This document shows positions 49,124 through 62,303 of a stretch of DNA of 64,000 nt, one piece after another. This stretch comes from Gammaproteobacteria bacterium (GTDB lineage: Bacteria; Pseudomonadota; Gammaproteobacteria; Pseudomonadales; Azotimanducaceae_A). The stretch covers positions 493-64,492 of the forward strand of contig DUAT01000169.1 in assembly GCA_012960755.1 (NCBI GenBank), written 5' to 3'. The notes beneath the pieces are model-generated. The model made no database searches and was not told where the DNA came from. It saw nothing but the letters and a program-made list of their open reading frames with translations. Position 1 is the stretch's first letter. The number at the start of each line of letters is the position of its first letter. The position numbers and the translations under genes are program-made.

Positions 49124-50314
49124 TTAAGCGCTGATTTTGGTAACAACCCCTGCGCCCACGGTACGACCGCCTTCACGGATCGCAAAACGCTGACCTTCTT
49201 CCATCGCAATCGGCGCGATCAATTCAACATTCATGTTCACATTGTCTCCCGGCATCACCATCTCGGTGCCCTCCGGTAACTCGACAGATCCCGTTACATC
49301 CGTCGTCTCAAAGAAAAACTGTGGCTTGTAACCCTTGAAAAATGGGGTATGACGTCCGCCCTCATCCTTACTCAGCACATAAACCTCACCTTCAAACTGC
49401 ATGTGCGGCGTAATCGATCCTGGCGCTGCCAGTACCTGACCACGCTCCACATCTTCACGCTTCGTGCCACGCAACAACACGCCAACGTTCTCACCTGCGC
49501 GACCCTCATCCAATAACTTGCGGAACATCTCAACACCCGTACACGTCGTCTTCTCCGTATCACGGATTCCCACAATCTCTATCTCTTCACCCACCTTGAT
49601 GACCCCACGGCCTATTCGACCCGTCACCACCGTGCCACGACCCGAAATAGAGAACACGTCCTCTATCGGCATCAAAAATGGCTGGTCGATTGCACGCTCA
49701 GGTTCCGGAATATACGAATCCAGCGTCTCAATCAACTTCAGTATCGACTGCGTGCCAATCTCGGAGGTATCATCTTCCAGCGCTTTCAACGCACTTCCCA
49801 CAATAATGGGCGTGTCATCTCCCGGAAAATCATACTGGTCAAGCAATTCACGAACTTCCATTTCAACCAGTTCCAACAGTTCGTCATCATCAACCATGTC
49901 AGCCTTGTTCAAATACACAATGATGTAAGGCACACCTACCTGCCCTGCCAGCAAAATATGCTCGCGGGTCTGTGGCATCGGGCCATCTGCCGCTGAACAG
50001 ACCAATATCGCTCCATCCATCTGGGCCGCCCCGGTAATCATGTTCTTCACATAATCCGCGTGTCCCGGACAGTCAACGTGCGCGTAGTGGCGATTCGGTG
50101 AATCATATTCAACATGAGAAGTCGCAATCGTAATACCACGCTCGCGTTCTTCCGGCGCATTATCAATCGCATCAAAGGCATGAAACTCTCCACCCCAGGT
50201 CTCGGCACAAACCTTGGTAATCGCTGCCGTCAGCGTCGTCTTACCATGGTCTACGTGACCTATCGTACCCACATTTAAATGCGGCTTCGTGCGCTCAAAC
50301 TTCTCTTTGGACAT
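49124..50314 (-). CDS. tuf: Elongation factor Tu
   Basis: EF-Tu (396 aa) brings aminoacyl-tRNA to the ribosome. G motifs: GHVDHGKTT (19-27), the effector Thr in [22 protein letters not shown] (about 81) with the catalytic His, and NKADMVDD (about 136). Domain II and III are complete, ending GVVTKISA. This is the str-operon copy; a second tuf near secE-nusG is common but outside the window. Confidence 0.99.
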   Translation of the reverse strand: MSKEKFERTKPHLNVGTIGHVDHGKTTLTAAITKVCAETWGGEFHAFDAIDNAPEERERGITIATSHVEYDSPNRHYAHVDCPGHADYVKNMITGAAQMDGAILVCSAADGPMPQTREHILLAGQVGVPYIIVYLNKADMVDDDELLELVEMEVRELLDQYDFPGDDTPIIVGSALKALEDDTSEIGTQSILKLIETLDSYIPEPERAIDQPFLMPIEDVFSISGRGTVVTGRIGRGVIKVGEEIEIVGIRDTEKTTCTGVEMFRKLLDEGRAGENVGVLLRGTKREDVERGQVLAAPGSITPHMQFEGEVYVLSKDEGGRHTPFFKGYKPQFFFETTDVTGSVELPEGTEMVMPGDNVNMNVELIAPIAMEEGQRFAIREGGRTVGAGVVTKISA

Positions 50315-50364
50315 TTTTACCTCGTAAAAATAATTGTCTTACGCCATTCTTGCTAAACAAGTGG

Positions 50365-52461
50365 TTACCACTTGCTAATAATCGCCTGGGCAATATTGTC
50401 TGGCACTTCCTTATACTGCTTGAACTCCATGGAAAAACTCGCCCGACCCTGAGTTGCCGATCTCATATCAGTCGCGTATCCAAACATTTCGGACATCGGC
50501 ACTTCTGCTCTTACGGCTTTGCCCGCAGGGACTTCATCCATGCCCAGGACAACACCCCGGCGACGATTCAGGTCTCCAATGATGTCGCCGTAGTAATCTT
50601 CGGGTGTGACGACTTCAACAGCCATCACGGGTTCCAGCAATACCGGGTCCGCATCGAGCGCGCCTGCTCTCAACGCCATGGATCCCGCGACCTTGAAGGC
50701 GACTTCACTGGAGTCAACATCATGATAGGAACCATCAAATAGGGCGGCCTTTATACCTTGAAGTGGATAACCCGCCAGTACACCATTCGCCAGCTGTTCC
50801 TGAATCCCTTTATTCACCGCATTGATGTACTCGCGAGGAACGGATCCACCAACAATTTCATCAACAAATTCATAACCCTCCTCACCCGCGAATGGCTCGA
50901 TACGAATCCAGACGTGGCCATACTGACCTCGGCCACCCGTCTGGCGGATAAACTTGCCTTCTGCCTCGACTGATTTCCGGATGGTTTCCCGATAGGAAAC
51001 CTGGGGTTTGCCGATATTAGCTTCAACCGAGAACTCTCTCCTCATGCGATCGACGATAATATCCAGGTGTAATTCACCCATCCCGCCAATGATCGTCTGA
51101 CCTGACTCTTCGTCGGTGCGTACACTAAAGGACGGATCTTCTGCTGCGAGTTTTCCCAGGGCGATGCCCATTTTTTCCTGGTCGGCTTGTGATCGAGGCT
51201 CAACCGCGACGTGGATCACCGGGTCCGGGAACTCCATTCTTTCGAGGGTGATAATCTCTTTAAGATCACAGAGCGTGTCTCCGGTGGTCGCAAACTTTAA
51301 CCCAATAGCGGCTGCAATATCCCCGGCGCGCACTTCATTGATTTCCCTTCGGTCGTTTGAGTGCATTTGCACCATCCGGCCTATCCGCTCTTTTTTACTC
51401 TTGACAGGATTGAATACAGCATCGCCCGAGTTGAGTACGCCCGAGTAAACGCGAAAGAACGTCAGTGCTCCCACATAAGGATCCGTGGCAATTTTGAATG
51501 CCAATGCAGAAAAAGGCTCATCATCATCGGCGTGTCGATAACCGTCCGTTTCTTCTCCGTCGTCGAGGTATCCGTGAATTGCCTTAACTTCATCTGGCGC
51601 CGGTAAAAAGTCAATCACCGCATCCAGCATTGTCTGTACACCCTTGTTCTTGAAGGCAGAGCCGCAAATGGCCGGTACAATCTCATTGGCCAGGGTTCTT
51701 GCACGAATTCCGTATTTTATTTCCTCCGTGCTGAGTTCATTGTCTTCAAGATACTTTTCGGTCAATTCATCATTGGCTTCAGCAGCAGCTTCGATCATTT
51801 TTTCACGGTATTCCAGGGACGCAGGCAGGAGATCTTGGGGGATTTCCTCTTCCCTGAAGGTTAGCCCCTGATCTTCTTCATTCCAGTAAATGGCTTTCAT
51901 ATTTAACAGGTCTATCACACCCGCAAAATTTTCTTCAGCACCGATCGGCAGTTGCAGTGCGACAGGAGTTGCACCCAGACGTCCCTCAATCTGGTTAACG
52001 ACGCGAATAAAGTCAGCGCCTGCGCGATCCATTTTATTAACGAACACCAGTCGAGGGACTTCGTACCGGTTAGCCTGTCGCCAGACTGTTTCTGATTGCG
52101 GCTCGACGCCGGATGTACCACAGAACACAACCACTGCGCCATCGAGTACCCGGAGCGAACGTTCGACTTCGATTGTAAAGTCGACGTGGCCCGGTGTGTC
52201 GATGATGTTTATTCGATGTTCTTCGAACTGTTGCCTCGAGCCCTCCCAGAATGTGGTGGTGGCAGCCGAGGTTATAGTGATGCCACGTTCCTGCTCTTGT
52301 TCCATCCAGTCCATGGTGGCGGCGCCATCATGGACTTCACCAATCTTATGGGATATGCCGGTGTAGTACAGTATTCGTTCCGTCGTGGTCGTTTTACCAG
52401 CGTCTACATGGGCAACAATCCCGATATTGCGATATCGCTTGATGGGTGTCGTTCTGGACAT
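50365..52461 (-). CDS. fusA: Elongation factor G
   Basis: EF-G (698 aa) drives translocation and, with RRF, ribosome recycling. P-loop [15 protein letters not shown] near residue 17, the switch-I/II region [15 protein letters not shown] and [19 protein letters not shown], and domains II to V. Domain IV has the conserved [15 protein letters not shown]. It follows rpsG by 51 nt that hold an inverted repeat. Confidence 0.99.
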   Translation of the reverse strand: MSRTTPIKRYRNIGIVAHVDAGKTTTTERILYYTGISHKIGEVHDGAATMDWMEQEQERGITITSAATTTFWEGSRQQFEEHRINIIDTPGHVDFTIEVERSLRVLDGAVVVFCGTSGVEPQSETVWRQANRYEVPRLVFVNKMDRAGADFIRVVNQIEGRLGATPVALQLPIGAEENFAGVIDLLNMKAIYWNEEDQGLTFREEEIPQDLLPASLEYREKMIEAAAEANDELTEKYLEDNELSTEEIKYGIRARTLANEIVPAICGSAFKNKGVQTMLDAVIDFLPAPDEVKAIHGYLDDGEETDGYRHADDDEPFSALAFKIATDPYVGALTFFRVYSGVLNSGDAVFNPVKSKKERIGRMVQMHSNDRREINEVRAGDIAAAIGLKFATTGDTLCDLKEIITLERMEFPDPVIHVAVEPRSQADQEKMGIALGKLAAEDPSFSVRTDEESGQTIIGGMGELHLDIIVDRMRREFSVEANIGKPQVSYRETIRKSVEAEGKFIRQTGGRGQYGHVWIRIEPFAGEEGYEFVDEIVGGSVPREYINAVNKGIQEQLANGVLAGYPLQGIKAALFDGSYHDVDSSEVAFKVAGSMALRAGALDADPVLLEPVMAVEVVTPEDYYGDIIGDLNRRRGVVLGMDEVPAGKAVRAEVPMSEMFGYATDMRSATQGRASFSMEFKQYKEVPDNIAQAIISKW

Positions 52462-52482
52462 AGAGGTACGCCATTGACCAAA

Positions 52483-52520
52483 GTTTCTTTCGAGGTTCTT
52501 TTACAAGAACTTCTAGAAAC
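52483..52520 (-). promoter_or_regulatory. Stem-loop across the rpsG stop, between rpsG and fusA
   Basis: GTTCTT (52495-52500) and AAGAAC (52505-52510) form a perfect inner stem with a 4-nt loop; GTTTCT (52483-52488) and AGAAAC (52515-52520) can form an outer stem. The structure overlaps the rpsG stop codon (52513-52515). No long T-run follows, so it is more likely an mRNA-processing or coupling element than a terminator. Confidence 0.55.
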
Positions 52521-52983
52521 GATAGTGGGAGAATGCCTGGTTCGCCTGGGCCATTCGATGCGTGTCTTCTCGCTTTCTAACTGCTGCACCGCGCCCTTCA
52601 GCCGCATCCATAAGCTCACCAGCCAACCTTTGAGCCATTGACTTTTCGCCACGCCGGCGAGCAGAGTCAACCAACCAGCGCATTGCCAGTGCGCCACGAC
52701 GAGAAGGCCGGACTTCAACCGGCACTTGATAAGTTGCGCCACCGACACGGCGAGACTTAACTTCGACAGAAGGTGCTACTGCCTCGAGGGCCGCATCGAA
52801 TACTTCAAGAGGATCACCACCCTGGCGCTCCAGAATTCTATCCATGGCACCATAGACAATCTTTTCAGCAAGGGATTTTTTACCGCTGACCATGACATGG
52901 TTCATGAATTTTGCGAGCGTCTGATTACCATATTTGGGATCAGGCAGGATTTCCCGTTTTTCCGGGACGCGACGTCTAGGCAT
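52513..52983 (-). CDS. rpsG: 30S ribosomal protein S7
   Basis: S7 (156 aa) starts 30S head assembly and in E. coli represses the str operon by binding the rpsL-rpsG gap. [19 protein letters not shown] start, [18 protein letters not shown] and [13 protein letters not shown] end are typical. The 187-bp gap to rpsL is long and could hold that site, though I could not identify it. Confidence 0.98.
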   Translation of the reverse strand: MPRRRVPEKREILPDPKYGNQTLAKFMNHVMVSGKKSLAEKIVYGAMDRILERQGGDPLEVFDAALEAVAPSVEVKSRRVGGATYQVPVEVRPSRRGALAMRWLVDSARRRGEKSMAQRLAGELMDAAEGRGAAVRKREDTHRMAQANQAFSHYRF

Positions 52984-53146
52984 GACTTATTCCTCTTAAG
53001 TTTCAGGTTAATCCAAGACTGACTGTTCATCTCTCAGTTCTGTTCTACGAGCACGTGACAAGCTCAGGAGAAATGTTGTCGCTTGGCCTTACTCTGGTTC
53101 TGGTCATGTACCAGCGCCAGGATTGTATCTAATGGTTTTCTTTTAA

Positions 53147-53179
53147 AGCTTCTAACTCTTCTTGGAGCTTCTAACTCTT
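53147..53179 (-). repeat. 14-bp direct repeat across the rpsL stop codon
   Basis: AGCTTCTAACTCTT (plus strand) occurs perfectly at 53147-53160 and 53166-53179, period 19. The second copy contains the rpsL stop (53171-53173) and the codons before it. Confidence 0.85.
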
Positions 53180-53545
53180 TGGTTTTTTGGTACCGTACTT
53201 CGAACGACCTTGCATTCGATCGGCAACCCCGGTTGTATCCAATGTGCCACGTACTGTGTGGTATCGAACGCCAGGTAAGTCTTTCACACGACCACCACGA
53301 ATCAGTACGACCGAGTGCTCCTGCAAATTGTGACCTTCACCACCAATATAGGATGTTACTTCGAATCCATTGGTTAACCGTACACGACACACTTTTCGTA
53401 ATGCAGAGTTTGGCTTTTTAGGCGTCGTCGTATAAACCCGGGTGCAAACTCCACGTCGCTGCGGGCAGGATTGCAAGGCTGGCACGTCACTCTTGGTGAC
53501 TTTGCGCTTTCTAGGCTTTCGAACCAATTGACTGATTCTTGCCAT
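53171..53545 (-). CDS. rpsL: 30S ribosomal protein S12
   Basis: S12 (124 aa) monitors decoding. [18 protein letters not shown] holds the Lys at position 43-type site and [17 protein letters not shown] holds Lys 88 and the methylthiolated Asp; both Lys are the wild-type, streptomycin-sensitive residues. First gene of the str operon, with its own strong promoter. Confidence 0.99.
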   Translation of the reverse strand: MARISQLVRKPRKRKVTKSDVPALQSCPQRRGVCTRVYTTTPKKPNSALRKVCRVRLTNGFEVTSYIGGEGHNLQEHSVVLIRGGRVKDLPGVRYHTVRGTLDTTGVADRMQGRSKYGTKKPKS

Positions 53546-53669
53546 AAATTAGTAACTCCACTTTATCAGTCGCCTGCCTGTTCTGAAAAGGAAACAAACG
53601 AGCCTGCATAATATTCAATATGACGAACCCACCAATAAGTCGTGAGACTCCGCCAAAAACGAGGGGCGA

Positions 53670-53698
53670 ATTCTAATGAGCCCGCCCCCATGAGTCAA
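53670..53698 (-). promoter_or_regulatory. Promoter of the str operon (rpsL)
   Basis: On the minus strand TTGACT (53693-53698), a 17-bp spacer and TAGAAT (53670-53675) are followed by a GC-rich discriminator (TCGCCCC). This is the best sigma70 promoter in the window apart from that of tRNA-Met, leaving a leader of about 118 nt. Confidence 0.85.
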
Positions 53699-53773
53699 TA
53701 CCTCGATTCGATCAATTCATCCGCGTTTCATATGGCTTCGTTATCAAGCTTATATGCATTGAGGGCGAATTCG

Positions 53774-56700
53774 TTAAAGCCCCGACTCACTCGAATTCAA
53801 ATTCAGGGCTTCACTTAACGCTGCTTCGACTTCTGTCGCGCTCACGGTGGTTTTTGATTCATCTTTTTCGAGTCGTTTCTTACGTCGATCTTCGTGGTAT
53901 TTGAGACCGGTACCCGCTGGAATCAATCGACCCACGATCACGTTTTCCTTTAATCCACGCAGATAATCACGTTTTCCAGTGACGGCTGCTTCTGTAAGCA
54001 CTCTCGTTGTCTCCTGGAAGGATGCCGCAGAGATAAAAGATTCAGTAGCAAGTGCTGCTTTGGTAATGCCCAACAAGACACGACTATATTTGACCAGTTG
54101 TTTGCCGTCGGTACGCAATTGGTCATTTTCGTCGAGCATTCGAGTGAACTCGACCTGCTCACCCTTGATCATGGCGGATTCACCCGCATCGACAATATCA
54201 GCCTTACGCAGCATCTGGCATACGATCACTTCAATATGCTTGTCGTTGATAGTCACGCCCTGGAGCCTGTATACGTCCTGGATTTCCTTAACGATATACT
54301 GGGTCAGCTCTTCAACACCTTTCAGGCGTAGAATGTCGTGCGGATTTTCCGGGCCGTCAGAGACAACTTCGCCCTTGGCGACATTCTCACCTTCGAAGAC
54401 GGTCATGTGACGCCACTTGGGAATCAGCACTTCGTAGTGATCAGCGCCCTCGGGCAGCTCACTCGTATCCTGCGGGGTAATAACCAGTCGACGCTTGCCT
54501 TTGGTTTCCTTACCGAAGCTGACAGTTCCGCTGATCTCTGCCAATACTGCTGCTTCTTTTGGCTTACGTGCTTCAAACAGGTCCGCCACTCTGGGTAGAC
54601 CACCCGTAATGTCCCGGGTTTTGGAGCCTTCCTGGGGAATTCGAGCCAGTACGTCGCCAATTTCTACATGGTCGCCATCTTCCAGGCTTAAAATAGCATT
54701 CGCTTCGAGGAAGTAGTGAGCCGGTACATTAGTACCAGCCAGCAACAGCTGATTACCTTCATCATCGATCAGACTGATTGCCGGGCGTGTATCTTTACCT
54801 GCAGACGGCCGATCTTTCGGGTCAATCACAGAGATGCTGGACAGACCCGTTAACTCATCTGTTTGACGGCGAATGGTGATGCCTTCTTCCATGCTTTCAA
54901 ACACGACCTTGCCTGCCACCTCGGTGACCATGGGGTGAGTATGCGGATCCCAGTTGGCAACAATTTCTCCCGCTTCAATAACGGCTTCGTTACCCTTCTT
55001 GAGTACCGCACCATATGGAATCTTGTACCTTTCACGCTCACGACCCGTTTCTTCCTCTGCAACAGCGACCTCACCAGAGCGGGAAATAGCAACCAGATCA
55101 CCATTAGCCTTCTGAATCGTTGTGAGGTTATGCAAACGCAAAGAACCTGCGTGTTTAACCTGAATGTTATCAATCGCAGTGGCCCGGGAGGCAGCACCAC
55201 CAATGTGGAAAGTACGCATTGTCAGCTGTGTACCGGGTTCGCCGATTGACTGGGCCGCAATCACACCTACCGCCTCGCCAATATTCACGAGGTGTCCGCG
55301 ACCGAGGTCTCGCCCATAACAATGACAGCAAACACCATATCGGGTATCACAGGTAATCGGGCTTCGAACGAGGATCTCGTCAATACCCTCCATATCTTCC
55401 AACTCAAGGATAGCCCCTTCATCGAAGAGTGTACCAGCCGGAATCAACACGTCATCGCCGGTTGAGTTTAATACGTCTTTAGCAACAACCCGGCCCAGCA
55501 CTCGTTTGCCGAGTGGCATGACCACATCACCACCTTCAATGACCGCCGTCATCACCAGACCTTCGTCTGTACCACAGTCGACTTCTGTGACAACCAGGTC
55601 CTGGGCGACATCGACCAACCTGCGTGTCAGGTAGCCGGAGTTGGCCGTTTTCAGCGCAGTGTCTGCCAAACCCTTACGTGCACCGTGAGTGGATATGAAG
55701 TACTGCATGACATTCAGGCCTTCACGGAAGTTCGCGGTAATGGGGGTTTCGATAATGGAGCCATCCGGCTTGGTCATCAATCCTCGCATACCGGAAAGCT
55801 GCCGAATCTGCGCGGGTGAACCCCGTGCGCCCGAGTCAGAGTACATCCATACGCTGTTGAAAGAAGTTTGTTCTTCCTCCACTCCCTCGCGGTTAACAAC
55901 CGTCTCCTTGCTCAGGGTATCCATCATGGCGGCTCCAACAAGATCGTTGGCACGCGTCCAGATATCAATGACTTTGTTATACTTCTCACCCTGGGTCACG
56001 AGACCGGAAGAGTACTGGGATTCTATTTCCCGAATTTCTGCCTCGGCTTCTCCAATGATGGTTGCCTTTTCTGCCGGAATAACAAAATCATCAACACCAA
56101 TGGATGCACCAGAGCTGGTGGAATACTCATACCCCATATACATAATCTGGTCAGCAAAAATGACTGTCTCTTTTAAACCAACACTTCTATAACAAATATT
56201 GATCAGGCTTGAAATATCCTTGTTACCCAGGGCGCGGTTAACATGTTCGTAAGCGATACCTTGGGGGACAATTTCGAATAAGAGTGCCCGACCGACCGTC
56301 GTGTCTTTGATCTCGGTTTTGGCAACCAATACGCCGTCAGCGTCACGTTCGTACTCTGTGATGCGAACCTTGACCCGGGCTTGCAATCCTACCTGACCGG
56401 TACGATACGCTCGTGACACTTCTCCAATGTCTGCGAAGATCATGCCTTCGCCGTGATCATTAATTCGTTCCCGGGTCATATAATAGACACCGAGGACCAC
56501 GTCCTGGGAAGGTACAATAACCGGCTCACCATCGGCAGGAAGCAACACATTGTTGGTTGACATCATCAACGCCCTTGCTTCCAGTTGCGCCTCAATAGTG
56601 AGGGGCACGTGGACCGCCATCTGGTCACCGTCAAAGTCTGCGTTGTAAGCCGTACAAACCAGAGGGTGTAACTGGATGGCTTTACCTTCAATCAACACTG

Positions 56701-58015
56701 GCTCAAATGCCTGGATACCCAACCGGTGTAGCGTGGGCGCCCTGTTAAGCAGAATCGGATGCTCACGAATCACTTCCGCAAGGATATCCCAGACTTCAGA
56801 GGTTTCTCTTTCAACCATTTTCTTTGACGCCTTGATGGTCGTCGCCAACCCTCTGGCTTCAAGCTTGCCGAAGATAAACGGCTTGAACAATTCCAATGCC
56901 ATCTTTTTGGGTAATCCGCACTGATGCAGTCTGAGTGACGGACCCACAACAATCACCGAACGGCCCGAGTAATCCACCCGCTTGCCCAGCAGGTTCTGGC
57001 GGAATCGCCCCTGCTTGCCTTTGATCATGTCCGCTAATGACTTGAGAGGCCTCTTATTGGTTCCCGTAATTGCTCGCCCGCGTCGACCATTGTCCAGCAG
57101 CGCGTCGACAGCTTCCTGCAGCATGCGCTTTTCGTTACGAACAATGATGTCTGGTGCAGAAAGGTCCAATAAACGCTTGAGCCGATTGTTGCGATTGATG
57201 ACCCGACGATACAAGTCGTTCAGGTCGGAAGTCGCGAATCGTCCACCTTCCAGAGGTACCAGGGGTCTCAGATCAGGCGGCAAGACAGGAAGAACCGTGA
57301 AGATCATCCATTCCGGCTTGTTACCCGACTTCTCAAATGCCTCCATTAATTTCAGGCGCTTGGTCAGTTTCTTGATCTTCGTTTCAGAATTTGTTTGCGG
57401 TAATTCTTCACGGACAATGGCGATCTCTTCTTTGAGATCCATATCTATCATCAGGTCCTGAATCGCCTCGGCACCCATTTTAGCTTCGAATTCGTCGCCG
57501 AATTCTTCCAGGGCTTCGTAATATTGCTCATCTGTCAGCAACATGCGCTTTTCCAGTGTTGTGAGACCCGGATCAGTCACCACAAACGATTCAAAGTACA
57601 AGACTCGCTCAATATCCCGCAGCGTCATATCCATCAACAGACCAATTCTTGATGGCAATGACTTCAGGAACCAGATATGAGCGACCGGGCTTGCGAGCTC
57701 AATATGACCCATCCGCTCCCGGCGAACTTTTGCGAGGGCGACTTCAACACCGCATTTTTCACAAATAACACCACGATGCTTCAAGCGCTTGTATTTTCCA
57801 CACAGGCATTCGTAATCCTTCGTGGGTCCGAAGATTTTGGCGCAAAACAGGCCATCTCGCTCTGGCTTGAACGTTCGGTAGTTGATCGTTTCCGGTTTCT
57901 TTACCTCGCCGTAAGACCAGGATCGAATCATCTCCGGAGACGCCAAACCAATGCGAAGTGAATCGAACTCTTCAGACTGTCCCTGGGTTCTGAGTATGTT
58001 AAGAAGATCTTTCAA
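53774..58015 (-). CDS. rpoC: RNA polymerase beta' subunit
   Basis: Beta' (1413 aa) carries the catalytic Mg site [12 protein letters not shown] (near residue 460). The zinc-ribbon [19 protein letters not shown] is near residue 70 and the second zinc site has [13 protein letters not shown]. The trigger-loop region lies in [19 protein letters not shown]. Start is TTG with GGAGGAAAG upstream; the start MKDLLNIL matches homologues. About 70 nt after rpoB. Confidence 0.99.
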   Translation of the reverse strand: MKDLLNILRTQGQSEEFDSLRIGLASPEMIRSWSYGEVKKPETINYRTFKPERDGLFCAKIFGPTKDYECLCGKYKRLKHRGVICEKCGVEVALAKVRRERMGHIELASPVAHIWFLKSLPSRIGLLMDMTLRDIERVLYFESFVVTDPGLTTLEKRMLLTDEQYYEALEEFGDEFEAKMGAEAIQDLMIDMDLKEEIAIVREELPQTNSETKIKKLTKRLKLMEAFEKSGNKPEWMIFTVLPVLPPDLRPLVPLEGGRFATSDLNDLYRRVINRNNRLKRLLDLSAPDIIVRNEKRMLQEAVDALLDNGRRGRAITGTNKRPLKSLADMIKGKQGRFRQNLLGKRVDYSGRSVIVVGPSLRLHQCGLPKKMALELFKPFIFGKLEARGLATTIKASKKMVERETSEVWDILAEVIREHPILLNRAPTLHRLGIQAFEPVLIEGKAIQLHPLVCTAYNADFDGDQMAVHVPLTIEAQLEARALMMSTNNVLLPADGEPVIVPSQDVVLGVYYMTRERINDHGEGMIFADIGEVSRAYRTGQVGLQARVKVRITEYERDADGVLVAKTEIKDTTVGRALLFEIVPQGIAYEHVNRALGNKDISSLINICYRSVGLKETVIFADQIMYMGYEYSTSSGASIGVDDFVIPAEKATIIGEAEAEIREIESQYSSGLVTQGEKYNKVIDIWTRANDLVGAAMMDTLSKETVVNREGVEEEQTSFNSVWMYSDSGARGSPAQIRQLSGMRGLMTKPDGSIIETPITANFREGLNVMQYFISTHGARKGLADTALKTANSGYLTRRLVDVAQDLVVTEVDCGTDEGLVMTAVIEGGDVVMPLGKRVLGRVVAKDVLNSTGDDVLIPAGTLFDEGAILELEDMEGIDEILVRSPITCDTRYGVCCHCYGRDLGRGHLVNIGEAVGVIAAQSIGEPGTQLTMRTFHIGGAASRATAIDNIQVKHAGSLRLHNLTTIQKANGDLVAISRSGEVAVAEEETGRERERYKIPYGAVLKKGNEAVIEAGEIVANWDPHTHPMVTEVAGKVVFESMEEGITIRRQTDELTGLSSISVIDPKDRPSAGKDTRPAISLIDDEGNQLLLAGTNVPAHYFLEANAILSLEDGDHVEIGDVLARIPQEGSKTRDITGGLPRVADLFEARKPKEAAVLAEISGTVSFGKETKGKRRLVITPQDTSELPEGADHYEVLIPKWRHMTVFEGENVAKGEVVSDGPENPHDILRLKGVEELTQYIVKEIQDVYRLQGVTINDKHIEVIVCQMLRKADIVDAGESAMIKGEQVEFTRMLDENDQLRTDGKQLVKYSRVLLGITKAALATESFISAASFQETTRVLTEAAVTGKRDYLRGLKENVIVGRLIPAGTGLKYHEDRRKKRLEKDESKTTVSATEVEAALSEALNLNSSESGL

Positions 58016-58084
58016 GGCTTTCCTCCACCGGGCTCTATGCCCGACTGTATGTGAATACTTTTTAGTTCGACAAACCGTTTTCTC

Positions 58085-61000
58085 TTATTCGCTTTCAAGT
58101 TCGATATCAATTCCGAGAGAACGGATCTCCTTGACCAAAACGTTGAAGGACTCCGGCATACCGGGCTCCATACGATGATCCCCATCAACGATGTTTTTGT
58201 ACATACGGGTACGGCCATGTACATCATCTGACTTAACCGTCAGCATCTCCTGCAAGGTGTATGCTGCGCCATAGGCTTCAAGGGCCCAGACTTCCATCTC
58301 ACCAAATCGCTGACCACCAAACTGGGCTTTACCACCCAGTGGTTGCTGAGTAACAAGACTGTAAGAACCGGTGGAACGCGCATGCATCTTGTCGTCAACC
58401 AGGTGATTGAGCTTTAGCATATACATGAAACCAACGGTCACCGGTCGATCAAATTGCTCACCTGTTGTGCCATCCCACAATGTGGCCTGGCCATTCGTTG
58501 GTAAATCCGCCAACTCCAGCATCGATTTGATCTCAGACTCAGCCGCGCCATCAAATACCTTGGTCGCCATCGGTACGCCACCGCGGAGGTTACCCGCCAT
58601 TTCGATAACTTCAGCGTCAGTAAACGAATTCAGATCTTCTTTTTTCCCACTCCGGTTGTAAACCTTGTCGAGGAACGACCGAATCTCTTCTATCTGCCGT
58701 TGATCATCCAGCATTTTTCCGATTTTCTTACCCAGACCATCAGCAGCCCAGCCAAGATGGGTCTCCAATATCTGCCCAACATTCATTCGCTTGGGTACAC
58801 CCAGCGGATTCAGGACGATATCGATTGGATCTCCGTGCTCATCAAAAGGCATGTCCTCGACCGGTTTAATAACGGATATAACACCTTTGTTACCGTGGCG
58901 GCCAGCCATCTTATCACCAGGCTGGATGCGGCGTTTGATTGCCAAATAGACTTTTACAATCTTCAGCACACCAGGGGCCAGGTCATCACCTGATTCCAGC
59001 TTCGCTTTACCTTCCTCAAACTCTTCGTCGAGTTCCTGACGACGCTCTTTCAGGCGCGCATCAGCAGCTTCGAGCAATCCATTTAAATCATCAGAGCCCA
59101 TTCGCAGCTTAAACCACTCGTCGGAAGGTAACCCTGCCAGGTACTCTTTCGTTAACTTTTCGCCCTTGGATAGATTTGGCCCGGCAACAACTGTCTGACC
59201 TTCCAGGGAATCACCCAGTCGTTCAAATGTCGCGGTCTGAATAATTCGAAATTCCTCCTCAACATTACGCCGAATTCCTTCGATCTCATGCCGCTCTATA
59301 TCCAGGGCTCGCTGATCTTTATCGAGACCATCTCGGGTGAACACACGAACATCGATGACGGTGCCGTTGTAGCTACTGGGTACTCTTAAAGACGTATCCT
59401 TTACATCCGATGCTTTTTCACCAAAAATTGCTCTGAGTAGTTTTTCTTCCGGCGTTAACTGGGTTTCACCTTTGGGTGTTACCTTGCCGACCAGAATATC
59501 ACCTGCCTCAACTTCTGCGCCAATATAAACAATCCCTGACTCATCCAGTTTCGACAGGGCGCCTTCTCCCACGTTAGGAATATCACAGGTGATTTCTTCT
59601 GAACCTAACTTGGTATCCCGCGCGATACAGGTGAGTTCCTGAATATGAATCGTGGTAAATCGATCTTCTTTTACGACTCGCTCAGAAATCAGGATTGAGT
59701 CCTCAAAGTTGTAGCCGTTCCAGGTCATAAAGGCAATACGGCAATTCTGACCCAGCGCCAGTTCACCCATGTCGATGGAAGGACCATCCGCCAGGACATC
59801 ACCACTTGCGATCTCATCACCCTGCTTAACCAATGGTTTTTGGTTGATACAGGTGTTCTGGTTTGATCGGGTATATTTGGTGAGTTTATAAATATCCACA
59901 CCTGCTTCACCGGATGCAGTTTCATCATCATGCACACGAATCACTATTCTTGCTGCGTCAACGGTTTCAACAACTCCGCCGCGTTTGGCGACAACACAAA
60001 CACCGGAGTCACGTGCCACGATTCTCTCCATACCAGTGCCGACGAGGGGTTTTTCTGCTCGCAGGGTTGGCACGGCCTGGCGTTGCATGTTCGACCCCAT
60101 CAATGCACGGTTGGCATCGTCATGCTCCAAAAACGGAATCAAGGAGGCTGCAACCGAAACCACCTGTTGTGGTGACACGTCCATGAAATTAACGCTGTCT
60201 CTTGAAGACTTGGTGAATTCACCCTGATGGCGTACGTCAACCAGATCTTCAAGGATGTTGCCATCGTCGTCCAGAGCCGTACTGGCCTGGGCAATGATGT
60301 AGTCACTTTCTACAATCGCAGACAGATACTCAATTTCTTCAGTCACTTTACCTTCAATCACCTTGCGGTAAGGAGTCTCAAGAAAACCGTAGGAATTGGT
60401 ACGTGCGTATGTCGCCAGTGAGTTAATCAAACCAATGTTTGGCCCTTCCGGGGTCTCAATCGGGCAGACACGTCCATAGTGGGTCGGATGCACGTCACGA
60501 ACTTCAAATCCTGCTCTTTCCCGGGTGAGTCCGCCTGGTCCCAATGCTGATACGCGCCGCTTATGGGTTACCTCGGACAGGGGGTTGTTCTGATCCATAA
60601 ACTGGGATAATTGTGCAGAACCGAAGAACTCCTTAACCGCCGCCGCAACTGGTTTAGCATTGATCAAATCCTGAGGCATCAAACCCTCGGACTCCGCCAG
60701 GCTTAAACGTTCCTTAACTGCCCGCTCGACTCGAATCAGGCCAAGTCTAAAGGCGTTTTCTGCCATTTCACCGACGGAACGAACGCGTCGATTTCCGAGG
60801 TGGTCTATATCATCAACGGTATCTTTGGCGTTCCGGATATTAATCAGGCACTTCAATACATCAATAATGTCTTCATTCGACAAGATACCTTGACCTGCTT
60901 CCTCTTCCCGACCAAGGCGCCGATTAAACTTCATGCGGCCGACCGCTGTCAGGTCATACCGCTCTGGTGCGAAAAATAAATTTGAAAACAGATTCTCGGC

Positions 61001-62155
61001 GGCTTCTTTGGTGGGCGGCTCGCCAGGACGCATCATGCGATAGATTTCAACCAGGGCTTCCAATCGGTTGTTTGCCGGATCGACATTCAGGGTATCTGAA
61101 ATCCAGGGTCCACAATCGAGGTCGTTAGTATAGATTGTCTTGAAACTTGCCAACTCAAGCTCTCTTATCTGCTCAAGCGTCTCTTCAGTCAGAGAGGTGT
61201 TACAGGGAATAACAATTTCACCAGTTTCTGCATCAATGATATCTTCAGCGGTGACATGCCCACAGACATATTCTACCGGTACATCCAATTGCTGAAGATT
61301 GTCTTTGTCCAACGCCCGTATATGCCGCGCAGTGATGCGTGTGCCTTCCTCAACAATCACGTTACCCTTGCTGTCAAGGACTTCAAACTGGGCTGTTTCA
61401 CCCCGCAGACGCTCTGGAATAAGGTCGAGGCTATAACCCTCCGGCAGCACATTAAAGTTGTCGGTGTCGAAGAATATTTCCAGGATTTCCTGCGCGCTGT
61501 AACCCAGCGCTCGCAGTAATACAGTTGCTGGTAACTTTCGTCTTCGGTCTATTCGAACAAACACGCAGTCCTTTGGATCATATTCAAAATCAAGCCATGA
61601 ACCACGCATCGGGATAACACGGGCTGAGTACAGTAACTTACCCGATGAATGAGTTTTGCCCTTGTCGTGATCAAAGAACACACCTGGAGACCGATGCAAC
61701 TGGGAAACAATCACTCGCTCAATTCCATTAATGACAAAAGTACCATTGTCCGTCATCAACGGGATTTCACCCATGTAGACTTCCTGTTCTTTAATGTCTT
61801 TGATTGCCTTGTTGGACGAATCCTTGTCGTAGATGATCAATCTAACCTTTACGCGAAGGGGAACCGCATAGGTCGCACTCTGTAACTTACATTCCCTTAC
61901 ATCAAATGGCGCTCTGCCAAGTCGGTAGCTAACGTACTCAAGGGCAGCACTACCCGAATAACTGACAATTGGAAACACGGATTTAAACGCTGTGTGTAAC
62001 CCCTTGGCTATTCTGTCTTTGGGGTCAACATGTTCCTGCAAGTATCCCTTGTATGATTCAACTTGAATCGCCAGCAGGTAAGGAATATCCATCACCCTGC
62101 TCAGCTTACCGAAATCCTTACGAATACGTTTCTTCTCTGTGTATGAATAGGCCAT
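58085..62155 (-). CDS. rpoB: RNA polymerase beta subunit
   Basis: Beta (1356 aa). The rifampicin region [32 protein letters not shown], given in parts as [16 protein letters not shown] and [14 protein letters not shown], keeps the sensitive Asp, His and Ser residues. Other marks: [19 protein letters not shown] near residue 150-170, [10 protein letters not shown] and the C-terminal [21 protein letters not shown]. Standard size (E. coli 1342). Confidence 0.99.
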   Translation of the reverse strand: MAYSYTEKKRIRKDFGKLSRVMDIPYLLAIQVESYKGYLQEHVDPKDRIAKGLHTAFKSVFPIVSYSGSAALEYVSYRLGRAPFDVRECKLQSATYAVPLRVKVRLIIYDKDSSNKAIKDIKEQEVYMGEIPLMTDNGTFVINGIERVIVSQLHRSPGVFFDHDKGKTHSSGKLLYSARVIPMRGSWLDFEYDPKDCVFVRIDRRRKLPATVLLRALGYSAQEILEIFFDTDNFNVLPEGYSLDLIPERLRGETAQFEVLDSKGNVIVEEGTRITARHIRALDKDNLQQLDVPVEYVCGHVTAEDIIDAETGEIVIPCNTSLTEETLEQIRELELASFKTIYTNDLDCGPWISDTLNVDPANNRLEALVEIYRMMRPGEPPTKEAAENLFSNLFFAPERYDLTAVGRMKFNRRLGREEEAGQGILSNEDIIDVLKCLINIRNAKDTVDDIDHLGNRRVRSVGEMAENAFRLGLIRVERAVKERLSLAESEGLMPQDLINAKPVAAAVKEFFGSAQLSQFMDQNNPLSEVTHKRRVSALGPGGLTRERAGFEVRDVHPTHYGRVCPIETPEGPNIGLINSLATYARTNSYGFLETPYRKVIEGKVTEEIEYLSAIVESDYIIAQASTALDDDGNILEDLVDVRHQGEFTKSSRDSVNFMDVSPQQVVSVAASLIPFLEHDDANRALMGSNMQRQAVPTLRAEKPLVGTGMERIVARDSGVCVVAKRGGVVETVDAARIVIRVHDDETASGEAGVDIYKLTKYTRSNQNTCINQKPLVKQGDEIASGDVLADGPSIDMGELALGQNCRIAFMTWNGYNFEDSILISERVVKEDRFTTIHIQELTCIARDTKLGSEEITCDIPNVGEGALSKLDESGIVYIGAEVEAGDILVGKVTPKGETQLTPEEKLLRAIFGEKASDVKDTSLRVPSSYNGTVIDVRVFTRDGLDKDQRALDIERHEIEGIRRNVEEEFRIIQTATFERLGDSLEGQTVVAGPNLSKGEKLTKEYLAGLPSDEWFKLRMGSDDLNGLLEAADARLKERRQELDEEFEEGKAKLESGDDLAPGVLKIVKVYLAIKRRIQPGDKMAGRHGNKGVISVIKPVEDMPFDEHGDPIDIVLNPLGVPKRMNVGQILETHLGWAADGLGKKIGKMLDDQRQIEEIRSFLDKVYNRSGKKEDLNSFTDAEVIEMAGNLRGGVPMATKVFDGAAESEIKSMLELADLPTNGQATLWDGTTGEQFDRPVTVGFMYMLKLNHLVDDKMHARSTGSYSLVTQQPLGGKAQFGGQRFGEMEVWALEAYGAAYTLQEMLTVKSDDVHGRTRMYKNIVDGDHRMEPGMPESFNVLVKEIRSLGIDIELESE

Positions 62156-62230
62156 TAACGCCTCCAGGCTAGATCTTTAATTCGCGTCACGTACTCAACA
62201 GTGCAAACACCGCAGAGTCCAAAAATTGCA

Positions 62231-62273
62231 AGCACAAAAAGGCTGTTCAGCATATAGCTGACAGCCTTTTGCA
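62231..62273 (-). terminator. Attenuator between rplL and rpoB
   Basis: On the minus strand AAAAGGCTGT and ACAGCCTTTTT form an outer stem with an inner CAGC/GCTG stem and a TATAT loop, ending in five Ts. It sits in the 148-bp rplL-rpoB gap, where partial termination in enterobacteria sets a lower beta-subunit output than L7/L12. Confidence 0.85.
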
Positions 62274-62303
62274 CATCTTCTTTTCCAGAACAACAATCCT
62301 GGA

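Noticed and set aside
50365..52461. Mutations for rifampicin, streptomycin, kirromycin or fusidic acid resistance in rpoB, rpsL, tuf and fusA
   Set aside because: The known rpoB and rpsL key residues look wild type; tuf and fusA show no obvious change, although not every site could be checked by eye.
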